DNA of 64,000 nt from Holothuria scabra (GCA_037179385.1 CM074180.1:24843455-24907454), one strand, 5' to 3'; positions 1 through 11,047 are shown, counted from the first letter of the stretch. The notes: generated by a model from the sequence alone, not told the origin. Translations and numbers: made by a program.

Positions 1-95
1 AGTTCAAATTTGGTTTCCCTTTAGTCGCCTTTTACGACAGGCGGGAAAAACAGTGGACATATTCTACAACCCCCAGCCCACAGGGGGTCAACCAT
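1..95. repeat. Possible end of an unclassified dispersed repeat
   Basis: The stretch contains GTCGCCTTTTACGACAGGC followed by a C-rich segment ending in CCCACAGGGGG. This combination looks like the conserved end of an interspersed repeat rather than unique sequence. No coding potential is visible and the element continues off the left edge, so the class cannot be assigned. Confidence 0.25.
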
Positions 96-1893
96 GAAAG
101 GGGCGTACATGCTCGGTTTTGTGGCACCAACAACCAGTCAGTTGCAGGATGAGTAATGACAGCCTTTTGTGTGTATTTTATGAGGGATCGTCAGGAAAAA
201 AAACTACTGGCCACACAAGACCTCCTCACCTTGCCTGGGTGCAGTTTAATGTCATACCCAGGACCTAATAAGGAAAGAAGAATTATTCCTGAAATGTTAC
301 ACCAAGAAATCAAACTCATCTGCTGCAAACTGAAATGGTCTTTGTAAGTTGTCTTGGATTTAATAGCTACATGCTTTTTACCATTTTTTAACAAAAAAAT
401 TCACAGAAAACATGTAAAGTTGTTTGACGCCTTTGAGTGAGTTTGACTGAATGAGGGTCAAAATTGACAAGAAATGTGCACAGGCAATGCATCTTGGGAA
501 TGCTTCAAAGGTGGAGCTTCACCTACAACTTTGAGGCATCCAGTTGTCCCCCTATGAAACATATGAAAATTCCACAGTGTTATCACCAGTGCTGTCAGTG
601 CATGAGTAATACTGTACACATCATCTAGCAGATTGGTATAATTACTGTACATGCATGCATGTTGTCATGGTAATATTGGCCTTGTGACCCAGCCAAAAGT
701 GCCAAATTTCCCAAATCCTCTACTAAAAGATGTTACCGATAGTGAAAATTCAATTCTAAACATCAATTGATACTGATCCGACAGAGACAGGGACATGGTA
801 TACATTAAAAGCAATGAGCTGTTAGGCATTTCCCCCCATGTCAGTATCATTAGATACAGTATGAAAATAGAAAAACAGAACTTACTGTCAAATGTGCCAA
901 AATACTATAATGATCAATTAAAAGCAAGAAATATCATTGGGAGAGTAACAGCATTAAAGGGGAAATTTCAAGATGTATACCATTAATGAGGAAAACACAA
1001 AAACAAAATTAGCTTAAAATACTAATAGACCTTATATGTAATGTACAGTGTTTCTGCCAGAGGGGGAAAGGGGTATTTGCCCCCCACCCCCCAACCTTTC
1101 ATTTCCATAAATAATACAAGAATGTCATTATCTTGTTCTGTATGCTTACTTATAAGGAGGTCACTTTTGCAGCAATATTTGGACTTACACAAATTAATGG
1201 CCTTTAAACCCTTCAAATTGCACCTTACCGGGGCCTTAAAGAGGCTCATTGAGTTAATATCGATAACCTAATGAGGTTCTCAGATGGTCACTATCACATA
1301 ACAATGCTTATAGTTAGCATAACAAGTCAAGTTTCAATTCCAAAAGTCACAGAAAACGCTAAACTTTTGAATATTCTTGTGTCCTGACTTGTAAGGGTTT
1401 TGTACATAATTTGGAAATGTTTCTGGTCACGAATTTTTGAAAACCCACTTTAACCGTTAAGCACTCACTCATAAAACAGTGATTTGTGTGCAGGGTATAG
1501 GGATTGTTTAAGATTGACCATTTGTCATCGGTATGTGAAGAAAATTCAAAAGGTTTGGAAAAATTTGTTGAATCTCATGAACTAACTCAATGAGCCGCTT
1601 TAAAGCAAGCTTTTGTCCATATGAACCCAACCCACTTGTAAGTTAAAGCACTGGATATCATCAATTTGGACTTGGGGCTTAGCAGTAACTAATCCAGATC
1701 CAAACTGATGGAGTATTTTGTGAACGTTTTGAACTTTATTCAAAGAAAACTTTGAGATGCTTCAACAATGGAAAAATTAGAAATTTCAAAATTATGAAGC
1801 ATGAGGTTGAAACCAACTTAAGCCATCAGCACCTGTATTTTTTATGTGATTTATCCCCTTCCCATTTCTGCCATTTGCAGATTTGCTACTTAC
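96..1893 (-). other. Intronic or unassigned sequence downstream of P450 exon 2
   Basis: In the direction of the minus-strand P450 gene this follows exon 2. I looked for the next CYP46A exon (a block with a W-A-K-x-Y-G-P type motif) in all minus frames and found none, so the rest of the gene probably lies beyond the left edge. A short hAT-type terminus CAGTGTTTCTGCCAG sits at about 1047-1061 next to a C-rich stretch. Nothing else is recognisable. Confidence 0.4.
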
Positions 1894-1971
1894 AGTTCTA
1901 AGAATGTCTCTGCCATACTTGAGGTTTTATCAGCAACTATCTTGGAAACAAAAGTATGTCCAAGGATGAAC
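1894..1971 (-). CDS. CYP46A-like cytochrome P450, coding exon 2
   Basis: This 78-nt exon reads FILGHTFVSKIVADKTSSM and continues AETFLE. The acceptor is TTTTCGTAG and the donor GTAAGTA. Exon 1 ends with two bases of a serine codon and this exon supplies the third, so the join reads I-P-G-P-K-R-E-S-F-I-L-G-H, which matches the proline-rich hinge region of cholesterol 24-hydroxylase (CYP46A) proteins. In that family the region links the N-terminal membrane anchor to the catalytic domain in the ER. The heme-binding and oxygen-activation motifs are encoded by later exons off the window. The phase continuity and the family motif together make the call solid despite the small size. Another CYP of the same clan is possible. 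Confidence 0.72.
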
Positions 1972-3597
1972 CTACGAAAAGAAAACAGAATATTTGTAGT
2001 ATAAGTGACAAATACTGTAATATGAACAAATTATAAAAGTTAGGGCAGGCAAAGTTGATGCAGATAAACATGTTGGAAGGAAGGTTGATAAAATACTGTG
2101 GTGTTCAGGAAAATAAGACATCTTCATTTTCATACTGATATTTTGAAACTCAACATCACTCCAATCAGTTCTTGACCAGCTATACAGTACATTTTATTCA
2201 TATACAGTAGGAATACTACCAGTGAACATTCTACTGTCAGTTCCTGTGCACTTTTGTATCCAATACTAGTTGAAATACTGTATGCAAACACCATGCAGTT
2301 CTTACACATTCCACCTTTGGTCATAGTTTTGTCATCTAAAAACTCATTTTTAAGAGGACCTATTGTTTGAGAGCCTATTGTATCACACTTTTCTGAGTAC
2401 AGTATGTTTTAAAAGAAGGGTTTAAGGCCACAACAGTATTTGGTATGTTACAGGGGTACAGTACTTATTCTAAGCATTTTAATGAAATTTGCATTAAAAT
2501 CTGATGTGTGGGTCTCAAGATACAGTATGAGCACAGTTTTCACATTTTCAACAAGAAGTGAAATTGAAGCAAGCACATGTGACATCATATCCCCACATTA
2601 GTGAACAGCATTTTGTTTTTCTTTAATCTTAAGAGCTGATTTTCTTCTCAACAATCCCATATTATTAAAATGTGATAGCATAAGTGGCCTGAAAACTTTA
2701 CAAACTTTGCATCCCCACAGGGAAATCCTACTGTATGTCTTTTAATTTCAAGGTCAACACAACAGTCTGAAAAAACAGAGGGAAACAAATTATTCCTTGT
2801 CAATATTAGAAATTGATATCCAGTGTAAGCTCTGCTGCCCTGAAACTCACTTTCTAACATAAATCTACTGAAATACATGTCAGATTTCAACAAAACTTTC
2901 ACCATGCTGTGTAGATTCAGTTCCTCTTTCACATACAGTATGAAATCTAATTTTTTGCTTTAAGTTCCCCTTTATCTAAAGTTATACCAATAGAATCTAG
3001 AGTTATATTACAATTTGCAACACATGAAACCAGAATTTTCTTCCCAGCAGGTACCCCACATGCAACTTCAAAACTTGCAGGATTGTTAAGAATAGTTTGG
3101 TTATCTTGTCATCTGATGGATTGTTGTAAGCTGCTTATGGCCCTGAAATTTTCCTTTAGAGCAAATGAAATTAGACTTCTTGAAAAATGTTCACATTAGA
3201 TACAAATGTAACAAGAGATCAGCTGTTTAAGTTACTAAGCTTGGTAGCAACAGAACTAGAAACACAGTATTAAAAGAAAGACAACTACTGTCTATCACCT
3301 TATCATTATTTTGGCAAAATGAATGAAAAATTTCAGAAAAAAGAAATCTGCAATCTTTTAAAGTACAGTATATTTTGAGAGCAGTAAAAGATATTAAAAT
3401 AATTTATTAAAATAATTAATTAATTAATTAATTAATTAATTAAAATAATTTGAACTGGTTTTCCTAAGGAGAGACTAACTTATTGTTAATAAGTAACAAT
3501 TTAAGCTCTTTTGATAACATGTTTAACAAAACTTCATTTGATTTCAATGTTTTAAAAAGAACTCAGAGGTTTGGTACAATTAAATTATTTGACTTAC
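1972..3597 (-). other. Intron 1 of the CYP46A-like gene
   Basis: A 1.6-kb intron bounded by a GTAAGT donor (minus strand, 3597 downward) and a TTTCGTAG acceptor (1973-1972). It is AT-rich, holds several scattered CTGTA/TACAGTA motifs and a (TTAA)n microsatellite, and shows no additional exon. Confidence 0.6.
3411..3443. repeat. (TTAA)n microsatellite
   Basis: About eight consecutive TTAA units inside the P450 intron. Simple low-complexity DNA; it is self-complementary and also a run of potential TTAA transposon target sites. Confidence 0.85.
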
Positions 3598-3764
3598 GAC
3601 TCTCTCTTGGGTCCAGGGATGTGACTAAATTTGTAGTGCACATATTTGATGTAAGCAACATAAGCTAAAGCAAATCCTGTCACAACCACTGCCAAAAGTA
3701 TGAAAATATACTTCAGAAGTATTAGGACCAACATTGTACTTCCTGTCCACTTCAGGTATGATTC
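3598..3764 (-). CDS. CYP46A-like cytochrome P450, first coding exon (CDS 3598-3734)
   Basis: The start is ATG at 3734-3732. The following 45 codons give a hydrophobic anchor (M-L-V-L-I-L-L-K-Y-I then FILLAVVVTGFALAYVAYIK), a short basic-aromatic stretch and the hinge HIPGPKRES. This is the standard N-terminus of a microsomal P450: one ER membrane helix, then the proline hinge. The hinge resembles the H-I-P-G-P-P-R of vertebrate CYP46A1 (cholesterol 24-hydroxylase). A donor GTAAGT follows after two bases of the serine codon, in phase with the exon at 1894-1971. Just upstream of the ATG is a good acceptor (TTTTCTGCAG, exon start 3764), so this exon probably carries 30 nt of 5' UTR and a non-coding exon lies at higher coordinates. 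An in-frame upstream ATG at 3815 would be removed by that splice and is rejected as the start. Confidence 0.75.
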
Positions 3765-4294
3765 CTGCAGAAAACAATTCAAACAAAAAGAACAAGGAAT
3801 ACAGTACTTCGTCACCAGGATTGGTGGTTAAAGTATGTATTTTACTCAAGATTTCTCAAATTTAATCCATTTGTTGACAAATAATTCATTAAAATCATAA
3901 TTTCTGTGCAGGTAATTATAGTTTTTTGGTAGCATATACATGCAAATCAAACAACCCTGCTGTCTGCTCATCAGAAGGGACCTGATTGAAGAATTGTAGA
4001 ACTTCACTATACCACAAACACCAACTAATGCTTGCCTGTGCTGTAGTAAAAAGTAGTACTTATCTTTCTTGAAGATACAGAATCACATGTTTGTGAAAAC
4101 ATTTTCCAAGTAGAAATTAAGACATACACCATTTCCCCTCCAGCAGTAAAAGAATACTGTACATGCATGCAAAAGAATACATCCCTTGCCCCAAGGAAAA
4201 CTTTTCAAAAATACCACAAAACCTGGATTTTTCCTAGGAAGGTGTAGTACCATGTAGGTATTGAAGTAAGTTTAATAGACCTGTCTAGTCTAGG
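3765..4294. other. No recognised feature
   Basis: AT-rich DNA between the P450 5' exon and the LINE fragment. It presumably holds the P450 promoter or a 5' UTR intron. No TATA box or coding frame could be supported. Confidence 0.4.
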
Positions 4295-5840
4295 CTAAGC
4301 CTTACAACATAAGGCCATTTTAAGTTTGGTATCTATGTTTATAATATCTTTGCAACAAGTACAGCTGGGTGCCCTCTTCAATGGTTCACTAGAATGGTGA
4401 TGCCTGGAGGGCCGCCAGATTGGTTGTAGGTTGTTGATTGGCAAGGCTAGGAGGCCCAATCTGGCTTTTTGAAGAATTGCTAGCCTGCTGGCAGTACGCC
4501 TGTTTTTGAGATTATCCCACCATAGGTCATTTGACATTTCAGTCACACTACTATGGAGGGAATAGTCATTATAAACAAACCCAGCAGCCCTACGTTGAAT
4601 TTGCTGAACCTTGTTTGATTGGGAAACGGTGTACAGTAGGGATCCCAAACAGAAGATGAATACTCCAATAAAGGTCTAACAAGTGTGAGATAGGCATTAG
4701 CTTTAACACTCCTGGGGCAGGAGTATAAATTTCTTTTAATAAAAGCCGAAGATCTATTTGCTGACGAAGTGATGCAATTAATATGTCTATTCCAGGTAAG
4801 GGACTTAGAGATGTCAACTCCCAGATAAGTGTAGCAATCAGTAGACTCCAGGGTATCATTATCTAGAGTATAATTAAAAAACTTGGAATTCCTTGAGTGA
4901 GTAATCCTCATAGAATAGCACTTCTTGGTATAAAAGTATGTTTGGCATTTATTCTACCACTCAGAGAGGGTGTTTAGATCATTTTGGAGTTGAACCTGGT
5001 CAAGATTATTCTTTATCTGTCTATAAATTACAAAGTCGTCAGCAAAAAGTCTTACTTCAGAAGAGATATTATCCGGCATGTCATTAACGTAAACTAAAAA
5101 CAACAGGGGACCCAAGACTGTACCTTGGGGGACACCAGAGATAACATCCACCCAATCGGAAAAATCACCACTCACTACGACTCTCTGCTTCCGGGACTTA
5201 AGAAAATTAGTAATCCAGTTAAGGGTGTTGCCTCTAATACCATAGTTCTGTAATTTACAAAGCAGCCGGTTATGAGGAACCATATCAAAAGCCTTTGAAA
5301 AATCCATGATAACCATGATAATCATGTCAGTCTGGAATCTATGATCTAAAGACTGCACTAGGTCATCGGTTGTTAGGATCAATTGATATTCACAAGAATG
5401 GCGTTGTCTGAAGCCATGCTGCCTGTTCGTGATAACTGAGTGGTTATCAAAGTGATGCATATAATATGAGAATGTATAATGTGTTCCAGGACCTTGCAAC
5501 AAATCGAGGTATGAGAGACCGGCCTATAGTTTGAGGCTAGGGAACGGTCACCTTTTTTAATGATAGGACTAACATAGTAACATTGGCACATAGCCAAGAG
5601 GGAGGTACTGTAAATGTGATTTTTGAAAAAGGAGCAGAGGGCAGGAGCAACCTCCTCTGCGGCCAATTTCAGAACATGAGCCGGTATACCGTCAGGACCT
5701 GAAGCTTTGTTTGGGTTCAACTCCTTGAGCAACTTCACATAACCATCTAGGGATATCTCAATATCAGGCATGGTGGGTATGGTGTTCGCTTCAACTGGAG
5801 GTAAGGTGACACTCTCACGGGTGAATCCACATACGCACAC
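4295..5840 (-). mobile_element. 5'-truncated, frameshifted non-LTR retrotransposon (LINE) with reverse transcriptase remnants
   Basis: Read on the minus strand, the segments in order are: 5840-5379 (S-G-P-D-G-I-P region and Y-R-P-V-S, the start of the RT domain), 5502-4954 (F-S-K-A-F-D, G-V-P-Q-G-T-V-L-G-P-L-L-F, catalytic F-A-D-D), then 4911-4543 and 4648-4295 (C-terminal segment with Q-R-R-A-A-G-F-V). The pieces occupy different frames and a stop lies between 4954 and 4911, so the copy is dead. The endonuclease domain is missing, which is typical 5' truncation from incomplete target-primed reverse transcription. It is a different and much older lineage from the LINE at 17026. Its last 60 or so bases recur at 14145-14210 in the same orientation. 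Confidence 0.88.
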
Positions 5841-6470
5841 TCAAGCCTGCATGCCTGATTCCACTTAAGTTAAAAGTGCGGTGCAGTACTTAGTCCAGAT
5901 CTAGAGCTGGATGTGTCTAGGTCAATAAACAAATTATAGGACTAGCCTATGTACTGTGTCTGTAGGCTAGCCGATACTGATAACACACAATGACATCATA
6001 CTTGGGCCTTTGGGGCAAAACGATGGAACCTGCACACATAATACCATTGAATGCACATCTGCAATTGTAGGTGTTGGTTTGTTTTGTCTCCAAAGGTGGG
6101 CGTACTTTTTGCTCCGTGACCCTAGGCCTAATGAGTAACTTACAGTAGGCTATAGTGTAGCCACGACGCTGTAGGCCTATGGCCTTTAGGGCTAGATTAT
6201 TGTAGTTCAACCGGTACCTGCACTTTTTATGTTAGGCGAGAAGTTTAACGTTACAGTGTAACTAAGTTAGTTAACGTTAGAGCGAAAGGGGTAAATTCTC
6301 AAACTTTCTAATGGCGAAATTTGACCAAGTGCCTCAAGTTTGTTTACTCTGAAACTGAAAGGTTGCATTTACGAACCACATTAGCGATAAAGAAAAGCGC
6401 CCACAATAAGTCATGTACTTACTGCCGTGTTTGCCTTTTTTGCTAGTATCTATAGGCTAGGCCTAGGTCT
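5841..6470. other. No recognised gene
   Basis: Unassigned DNA with several AGGCCTA/TAGGCCT-type short words. It lies upstream of both the LINE fragment and the P450 first coding exon, so a P450 5' UTR exon or promoter could be here, but none can be defined from sequence alone. Confidence 0.3.
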
Positions 6471-6527
6471 CCAGCTAGCTGGGAAGTGATAAATCGCGCC
6501 CCTCTGGCAATCACTTCATATTAATGA
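6471..6527 (+). repeat. Inverted-repeat arm, left
   Basis: The block starts CCAGCTAGCTGGGAAGTGAT and runs to TTCATATTAATGA. Its reverse complement recurs at 11843-11897 with only a few mismatches, and weaker similarity continues inward to about 6565. No transposase is visible between the arms. It could be a foldback element's ends or two opposed copies of a short repeat. Confidence 0.7.
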
Positions 6528-6925
6528 GTTGATACGTCAATGTTTTAATATTCATGTCATGTCTTACCGGTGAACAGTTCACAGCGATGTAAATAGAAAC
6601 TAAGTTCGGAGTGTAACTCATGATGATAATAACATGTTTCACATTTCTTGTGCGCGATGGACGGCTGAATCTGAGTTAAACAGGACCCAAACGGTGTATG
6701 GTAATTGTCAAATTGCTTTGATTTTGGAAGAAATTATCAAACTTTAAGAGCACTAACTCAGATAAGGCATTCAAATGTATATGTAGTGACTGCTCTGGAA
6801 CTACAACTATCTATACAGTGGCACAGCAGCCATGTGGATAATCGTGAATAATCGTAATATGACCAATGATGAAAATGGTCTGAAGGCCGCGAGGTTGGTC
6901 GTTAAGTGTTGTCCTTCAGTGGACG

Positions 6926-7113
6926 TAATAGCTTCTTCGGGAAGCAGTATCAAGTTTGGTTTCGCCGAACGGCCCTTTGCCAGAGGGTCGGGAGGACTTT
7001 AGAAAAAGAATAATCGTAATATAGGTAATATAGCTTCTTCGGGAAGGAGTGTAAGTTTTGGTTTCGCCGAACGGCCCTTTGCCAGAGGGCCGGGAGTACT
7101 TTAGAAAAAGAAT
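6926..7113. repeat. Tandem duplication of an approximately 102-bp unit with small hairpins
   Basis: Two direct copies offset by 102 bp (landmark GCTTCTTCGGGAAG at 6931 and 7033). Each contains a TTCG-type hairpin (GCTTC/GAAGC in copy 1) and GGTTTCGCCGAACGGCCC followed by the hairpin CCCTTTGCCAGAGGG. The copies differ at several positions, so the duplication is not brand new. No coding function is evident. Confidence 0.85.
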
Positions 7114-7527
7114 GGAGAAGAATTTGACCCAACTGAAAATTCCATGTCACCGACCATGTACCCTAGATAGGATATCTCCATTGGCGTACGAGCTAGGGAT
7201 TGGGGGGCAAGGAGAAGTCTGACCCTCCTCGCCCACCGCCCCCCCCCCCTCCAAAAAATCCACACATTCTAAAATGTGGCGGGAAATTGGAAAAAATAGT
7301 ACAAGGATTTGCAAATAATCAAATAACCACTGGAGTTAAAAAATGGCATAGTTTTTTTTTTCCGAAAACTCCTTGACGTGCCCGCAATCTGAAAAAACCC
7401 GCCATAAATCGCGGTACTAGAATTCATGAAAAGCAAAGACTCCAAAACTTTGCTACACCTCCGGGCAGCGCAAAAGTAGTATTCGTGAGCCTATAGTTTT
7501 TACTTCAGACTTTTTCACAACACAATA
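7114..7527. other. No recognised feature; C-rich tract
   Basis: Contains a run of about 11 C at 7239-7249 within GC-rich DNA and an oligo-T stretch near 7350. No gene is seen. Confidence 0.4.
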
Positions 7528-7741
7528 GAGGCTTTTCACATGACGTCATAAGACTCTCCGGCGGCCATGTTGGAGTACACGTAACTACGTAGTAAACCAT
7601 ACGGGACGCGCTTGCTCGTTGAATTTGTACACACCGTGAATATCACAGTGCACACTGTGCAGTGCGTTCGGCACAAAACCACGTGAATTTGGCATGAATG
7701 TCCTCCAGCATGGCGGTTCCGTGACGTTATTGCAAAGCCTC
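7528..7741. mobile_element. MITE family A, copy 1 (214 bp, TA target)
   Basis: The ends are inverted: GAGGCTTTTCACATGACGTC on the left and its imperfect complement GACGTTATTGCAAAGCCTC on the right, followed inward by CGGCGGCCATGTTGGA versus TCCAGCATGGCGG. A TA dinucleotide flanks both sides (7526-7527 and 7742-7743). The 214-bp core recurs at 27242-27455 with high identity and identical length. It has no coding capacity, so it is a non-autonomous DNA transposon; the TA target is compatible with Tc1/mariner-like families. Confidence 0.82.
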
Positions 7742-7743
7742 TA

Positions 7744-8199
7744 TACCCGAAATGGCAGAATATCCAAATTCTTTCAAGCATTTACCGGAAAACACTGGCA
7801 CAAAAGTATATGATCATAATCAGGGCAGGGTAACATATTTCACGATAATCACAGGGATATAAAATCGGGAAACATTTGGGAAGCCTGTCGCCTAAAATCT
7901 CAGGCTTACTCCAAACAGTATCAATTCTCCTAGCCTAGTCTTACCACTGGGGTAGACAGGAGGGCACAAGGGGGCCATGGCCCCCTGTTCATGCCCGCAA
8001 AATAAAAAAAATGAATGAAAAAAAATAAAAAATAAATAAATTACGAAAGTAAAAGGTACTTTCGTCGCATTGGCCTCGGCTGGCCCTATGCACCTCAAGG
8101 GTCATACTGCACAATTAGTATACATATTCCAGGGTTCGTTCCGCATTTCTGTTGATGTCCAACGGTGCACGCACGCTGAACGCGAATACTTTTTCAATA
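7744..8199. other. No gene; fragment related to MITE family B and an A-rich tract
   Basis: 7893-7935 resembles the terminus of the TTAA MITE family seen at 12020 and 35919 (CTCCAAACAGTATCAATTCT). 8006-8045 is A-rich low-complexity DNA. No coding region can be supported. Confidence 0.4.
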
Positions 8200-8335
8200 G
8201 ACTCAATCAGTGTTACAACAAATGCCATCACAGCTGGGCGTCAAAAGAGTTGGTAAGGCGCTCTCACTGAGCTGCTATTTAGCTCAGTGGGCGCGCTTAC
8301 ACTGTCGTCACAATGGACGGTAGGTTCCAGTTTGT
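8200..8335 (-). repeat. Dispersed repeat family G carrying a tRNA-like hairpin
   Basis: On the minus strand this matches 15905-15975 and 27170-27241 (shared core CCAACTCTTTTGACGCCC), but here the repeat is split by an insert containing a near-perfect hairpin, 8258-8273 with 8281-8296 around a 7-base loop. The right arm TAGCTCAGTGGGCGCGC matches a tRNA A box, and a degenerate B-box-like GGTTCCAGTTT follows at 8323. It may be a tRNA-derived SINE scrap. It is not a functional tRNA, since no full cloverleaf forms. Confidence 0.5.
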
Positions 8336-9285
8336 CTACTCTCTGCGTGCAACCACGCAAGCGTTAACACGCGCAACACCAAATATACACCCATGTGTTC
8401 TTGCGCATGCTCTATGCCAACCAATTAATAATAATAAAAATAATAATGGAAATTTATAATGCGCACACATCCGCAAAAAGCGCTCATGGCGCATGCAGGG
8501 CTCAAAGAGAAACAAAAAAAAAAAAAAAACACACACACCCAATGCCAACCAATGCCAATCAGTGACGTAGGCGTCAACACTGTAATAGCATATTGCACTA
8601 CAATCACCCAAAATCGATAGTTGATCGATCGATCGCCGAAACTAAACAACCAAATTCCACGTAGGCCCACAGTATATTGATGCATCATATCCTGTAAGCA
8701 GGCGGTCTGTCGGCGGCCATTTGACCGACGGAGAACCATCGGAGGTCCGCTGGCTTGACACTGTGAAAAGTGCATGATGGGTACAGAGTTTTCTCCAATC
8801 AATACCTCACGCCCGTGAGCGAACCGTAGACCCACACATTTTTCCCACGATGAGCCGACAATGGACCGTCAAAGGACCGATCAAATATTCCTGGCTAGCT
8901 GGGATAATTAGTTAAGCTACATACAATGTTCAAAATACAATTACCGTTAAGCATTCGAGTAATGATCTAGTAAAGGAAGTATGATACTAAAAGAATCGAA
9001 TTAAATTTCTGAATTTCAGGGAAAATAGGGCAAAATTCCACTACAAATAGTAAAATGGGGCTATTTCACTGATCAATGTCCGGGGAGTGTAAAATTTGTG
9101 AAAAACCACAATCATTTAACATTTGCTTTAATTGCCGTTGAGGGAAATCTTACTTTCTTCTTTTCTAGACAGTGATTACACACAGTTTGTTGCCTTTTAG
9201 CAGTCACTTAATTATTAATGAAGAATTGAAAATAGTGAAATACACCGCCAACTAGTAATGATCAAGAGCAATATATACTGAGGAT
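8336..9285. other. No recognised gene
   Basis: Mostly unassigned sequence with an A18-type run near 8513-8529, (CA)n-like bases and the palindromic GATCGATCGATC near 8625. Several C-G-G-T-C-C/G-G-A-C-C-G words occur at 8720-8885. No coding region is supported. Confidence 0.4.
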
Positions 9286-9474
9286 ATCTTGAGGGGGCAT
9301 GATGGAAGAGGTGAGTCATTGACCAAGGGTCTTTTAATGGAGATCCTTGAAACTTTAGTGAGAAATGAAGACACCATAAAGAAACATCTAAAGCATTCTG
9401 CAAGAAATACCAGATATACCTCACCAGACACCCAGAATGACATCTTGAGTTCAGCAGAACTTAAGTTTCAAGTG
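9286..9474 (+). pseudogene. Fragment of a hAT-family transposase (TTF-zinc-finger/ZMYM1-like)
   Basis: The reading frame gives L-R-G-H-D followed by E-I-L-E-T-L-V-R-N-E-D and HLKHSARNTRYTSPDTQNDI. The order R-G-H-x then x-E-I-L-x-L, K-x-H-L, N-x-x-Y-T-S-P-x-x-Q-N-x-I is the signature of the region after the TTF zinc finger in hAT transposases, the same block found in domesticated ZMYM1-like proteins. There is no start codon and the frame degenerates after about 60 codons; the zinc finger, RNase-H core and dimerisation domain are missing. The downstream sequence ends in a hAT-like terminus at 10947, so this is the coding remnant of that element. Family recognition is from memory of conserved motifs. 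Confidence 0.6.
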
Positions 9475-9514
9475 AAAATTTTTTGCAAAAGGAAACTCAA
9501 AAAGCGACTGCTTA

Positions 9515-10947
9515 GAGCCCTCTATAAGCCTGGGAAATACCATTTTCGACTGTCTAAGGGGTCCCATTTTTCAAAATTTTCTGTACGCTTCACGCCAACC
9601 AATGGTAGCGATCAGCTTAGCCTTTCTGGCTGAATTTAGTTTGAAGTGGACGTTTATCTGCGATTGAAAACTTAAAAGTATTGACAGCTTGGATCTCCTT
9701 CATAAGCCTGGGAAATGTCATTTCCGACTATATGAGAGGTACGAATTTTTAAATTTTCTAGACGTTCCGCGCCAACCGATGGTGGGGCTCCGCTTAGATG
9801 GAGTGTTTTGGTCGAACAGATTACTTAACAGAACATTGCAAGCTTGCAAATTGTTCTTCGTTTTGGGACAATATTATGAAGTGAAAATTTTAGTGCGAAA
9901 GAAAGCTCAAAATAATGACTGATTTGTTTTTAGGTACGAGCCCGGGAAATGCAATTTCCTGCTGTCGGGAGGTTCTCAATTTTTAAAAAATTACTGTGCT
10001 CGGGCAAAATTACATTTTTCGGACAAAGGAGACAATTCTGCCCCTCCGAAACTGAAACGCTCCCTCCCGTACGTCTAATGTCAATATGTAAAATATAAAA
10101 CTTCAAATGTATGGGAAGCCAAACTGTTCCGCGGGAGAATTTTCCCAATATGGTCCGAGTGCCTTTATCTGCATGATGATATTCAGTAACCCTAACCAAA
10201 CTACAGATCATGTCCTACTTGATTTTCTTGTAAGAAGATAAGATATTTTTTTTATAACCCGTAAAATCTATCATAAAATTACAAGTTTTCTCCAGTATAA
10301 GCTTCAGATTGTTAAAAGTGGCAAAATTTTCCAATTTCGATGGATACTCCGTACAATAAATAAACAAAGTTAACTCTGTTAATCACCCCAACATTCTACC
10401 TAATTTTGCTCTTGAAAGTCATATCACTTAATAAAAACCCCAAATATTTCATAATAACTTTACCTCCAAACCAAATTTTCTTCAATTAAATTCCAAAATT
10501 TCTCCAATATAGCTCTTAATTTTCAAAACTTGGTTCATAAAAGGAAAAACCTTTTCGGGCAACCTATAGTCTCGTGTTGAAGCCTAAGTACATAGGCCTA
10601 GTACGATTAAATGCGTAATCCCAAAATATTTACAGTTGTCGCCTGTATAACGTTTTTTATTTTCCCATATGGAGGACAGATCCTTCAATAAACACCCCAA
10701 CTTTAATGGTCCTCTCAAAAGCAAAATTTCTTTAAAATTTTTTAAAGTTTGTCTTCAAAATAAACTCCATATTTTTAAGTATTTGTTGAAAAGAGGGCCA
10801 AAAATTTCGCGCGCTCCGCGCGCCTCAAAATGTTAAGTCACGTCCCACCTGGACTAACTCAAAGCCTTTGTCGGGGCCTTGAAATGCTGCCCCCCCCGTC
10901 GGGGAGCTTGACCCCCCTGTCGGGGAAATCCTGGCGCCACCCCTGAG
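9515..10947 (+). mobile_element. Right-hand part of a hAT-like DNA transposon (copy 1)
   Basis: Contains repeated modules with GCCTGGGAAAT/CATTTCC (about 9527, 9707, 9945), then about 900 bp of AT-rich DNA, and ends with C-tract/GTCGGGG motifs and the terminus GGCGCCACCCCTG. The region 9690-10947 is collinear with 28950-30173. The terminus is the complement of CAGGGGTGGCGCC, a widespread hAT-type end. Together with the transposase scrap at 9286-9474 this is a degraded autonomous-type copy whose left end I could not locate. Confidence 0.6.
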
Positions 10948-11047
10948 GCTGTAGAGGGTGAAATTGGCCACACCTTGAAAATACGTACTGGATACGGCGT
11001 ACACGTTGAACTAGAACGAAGTAGACGCCCACGTTCACCGGTAACAC

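Noticed and set aside
8006..8050. A-rich tract as a retrotransposon poly(A) tail
   Set aside because: No retroposed body or target duplication is seen next to it; likely simple low complexity.
8270..8335. tRNA gene
   Set aside because: The A-box is present but the B box is degenerate and the stem pairs the A-box with its own complement, so a tRNA fold is not possible.
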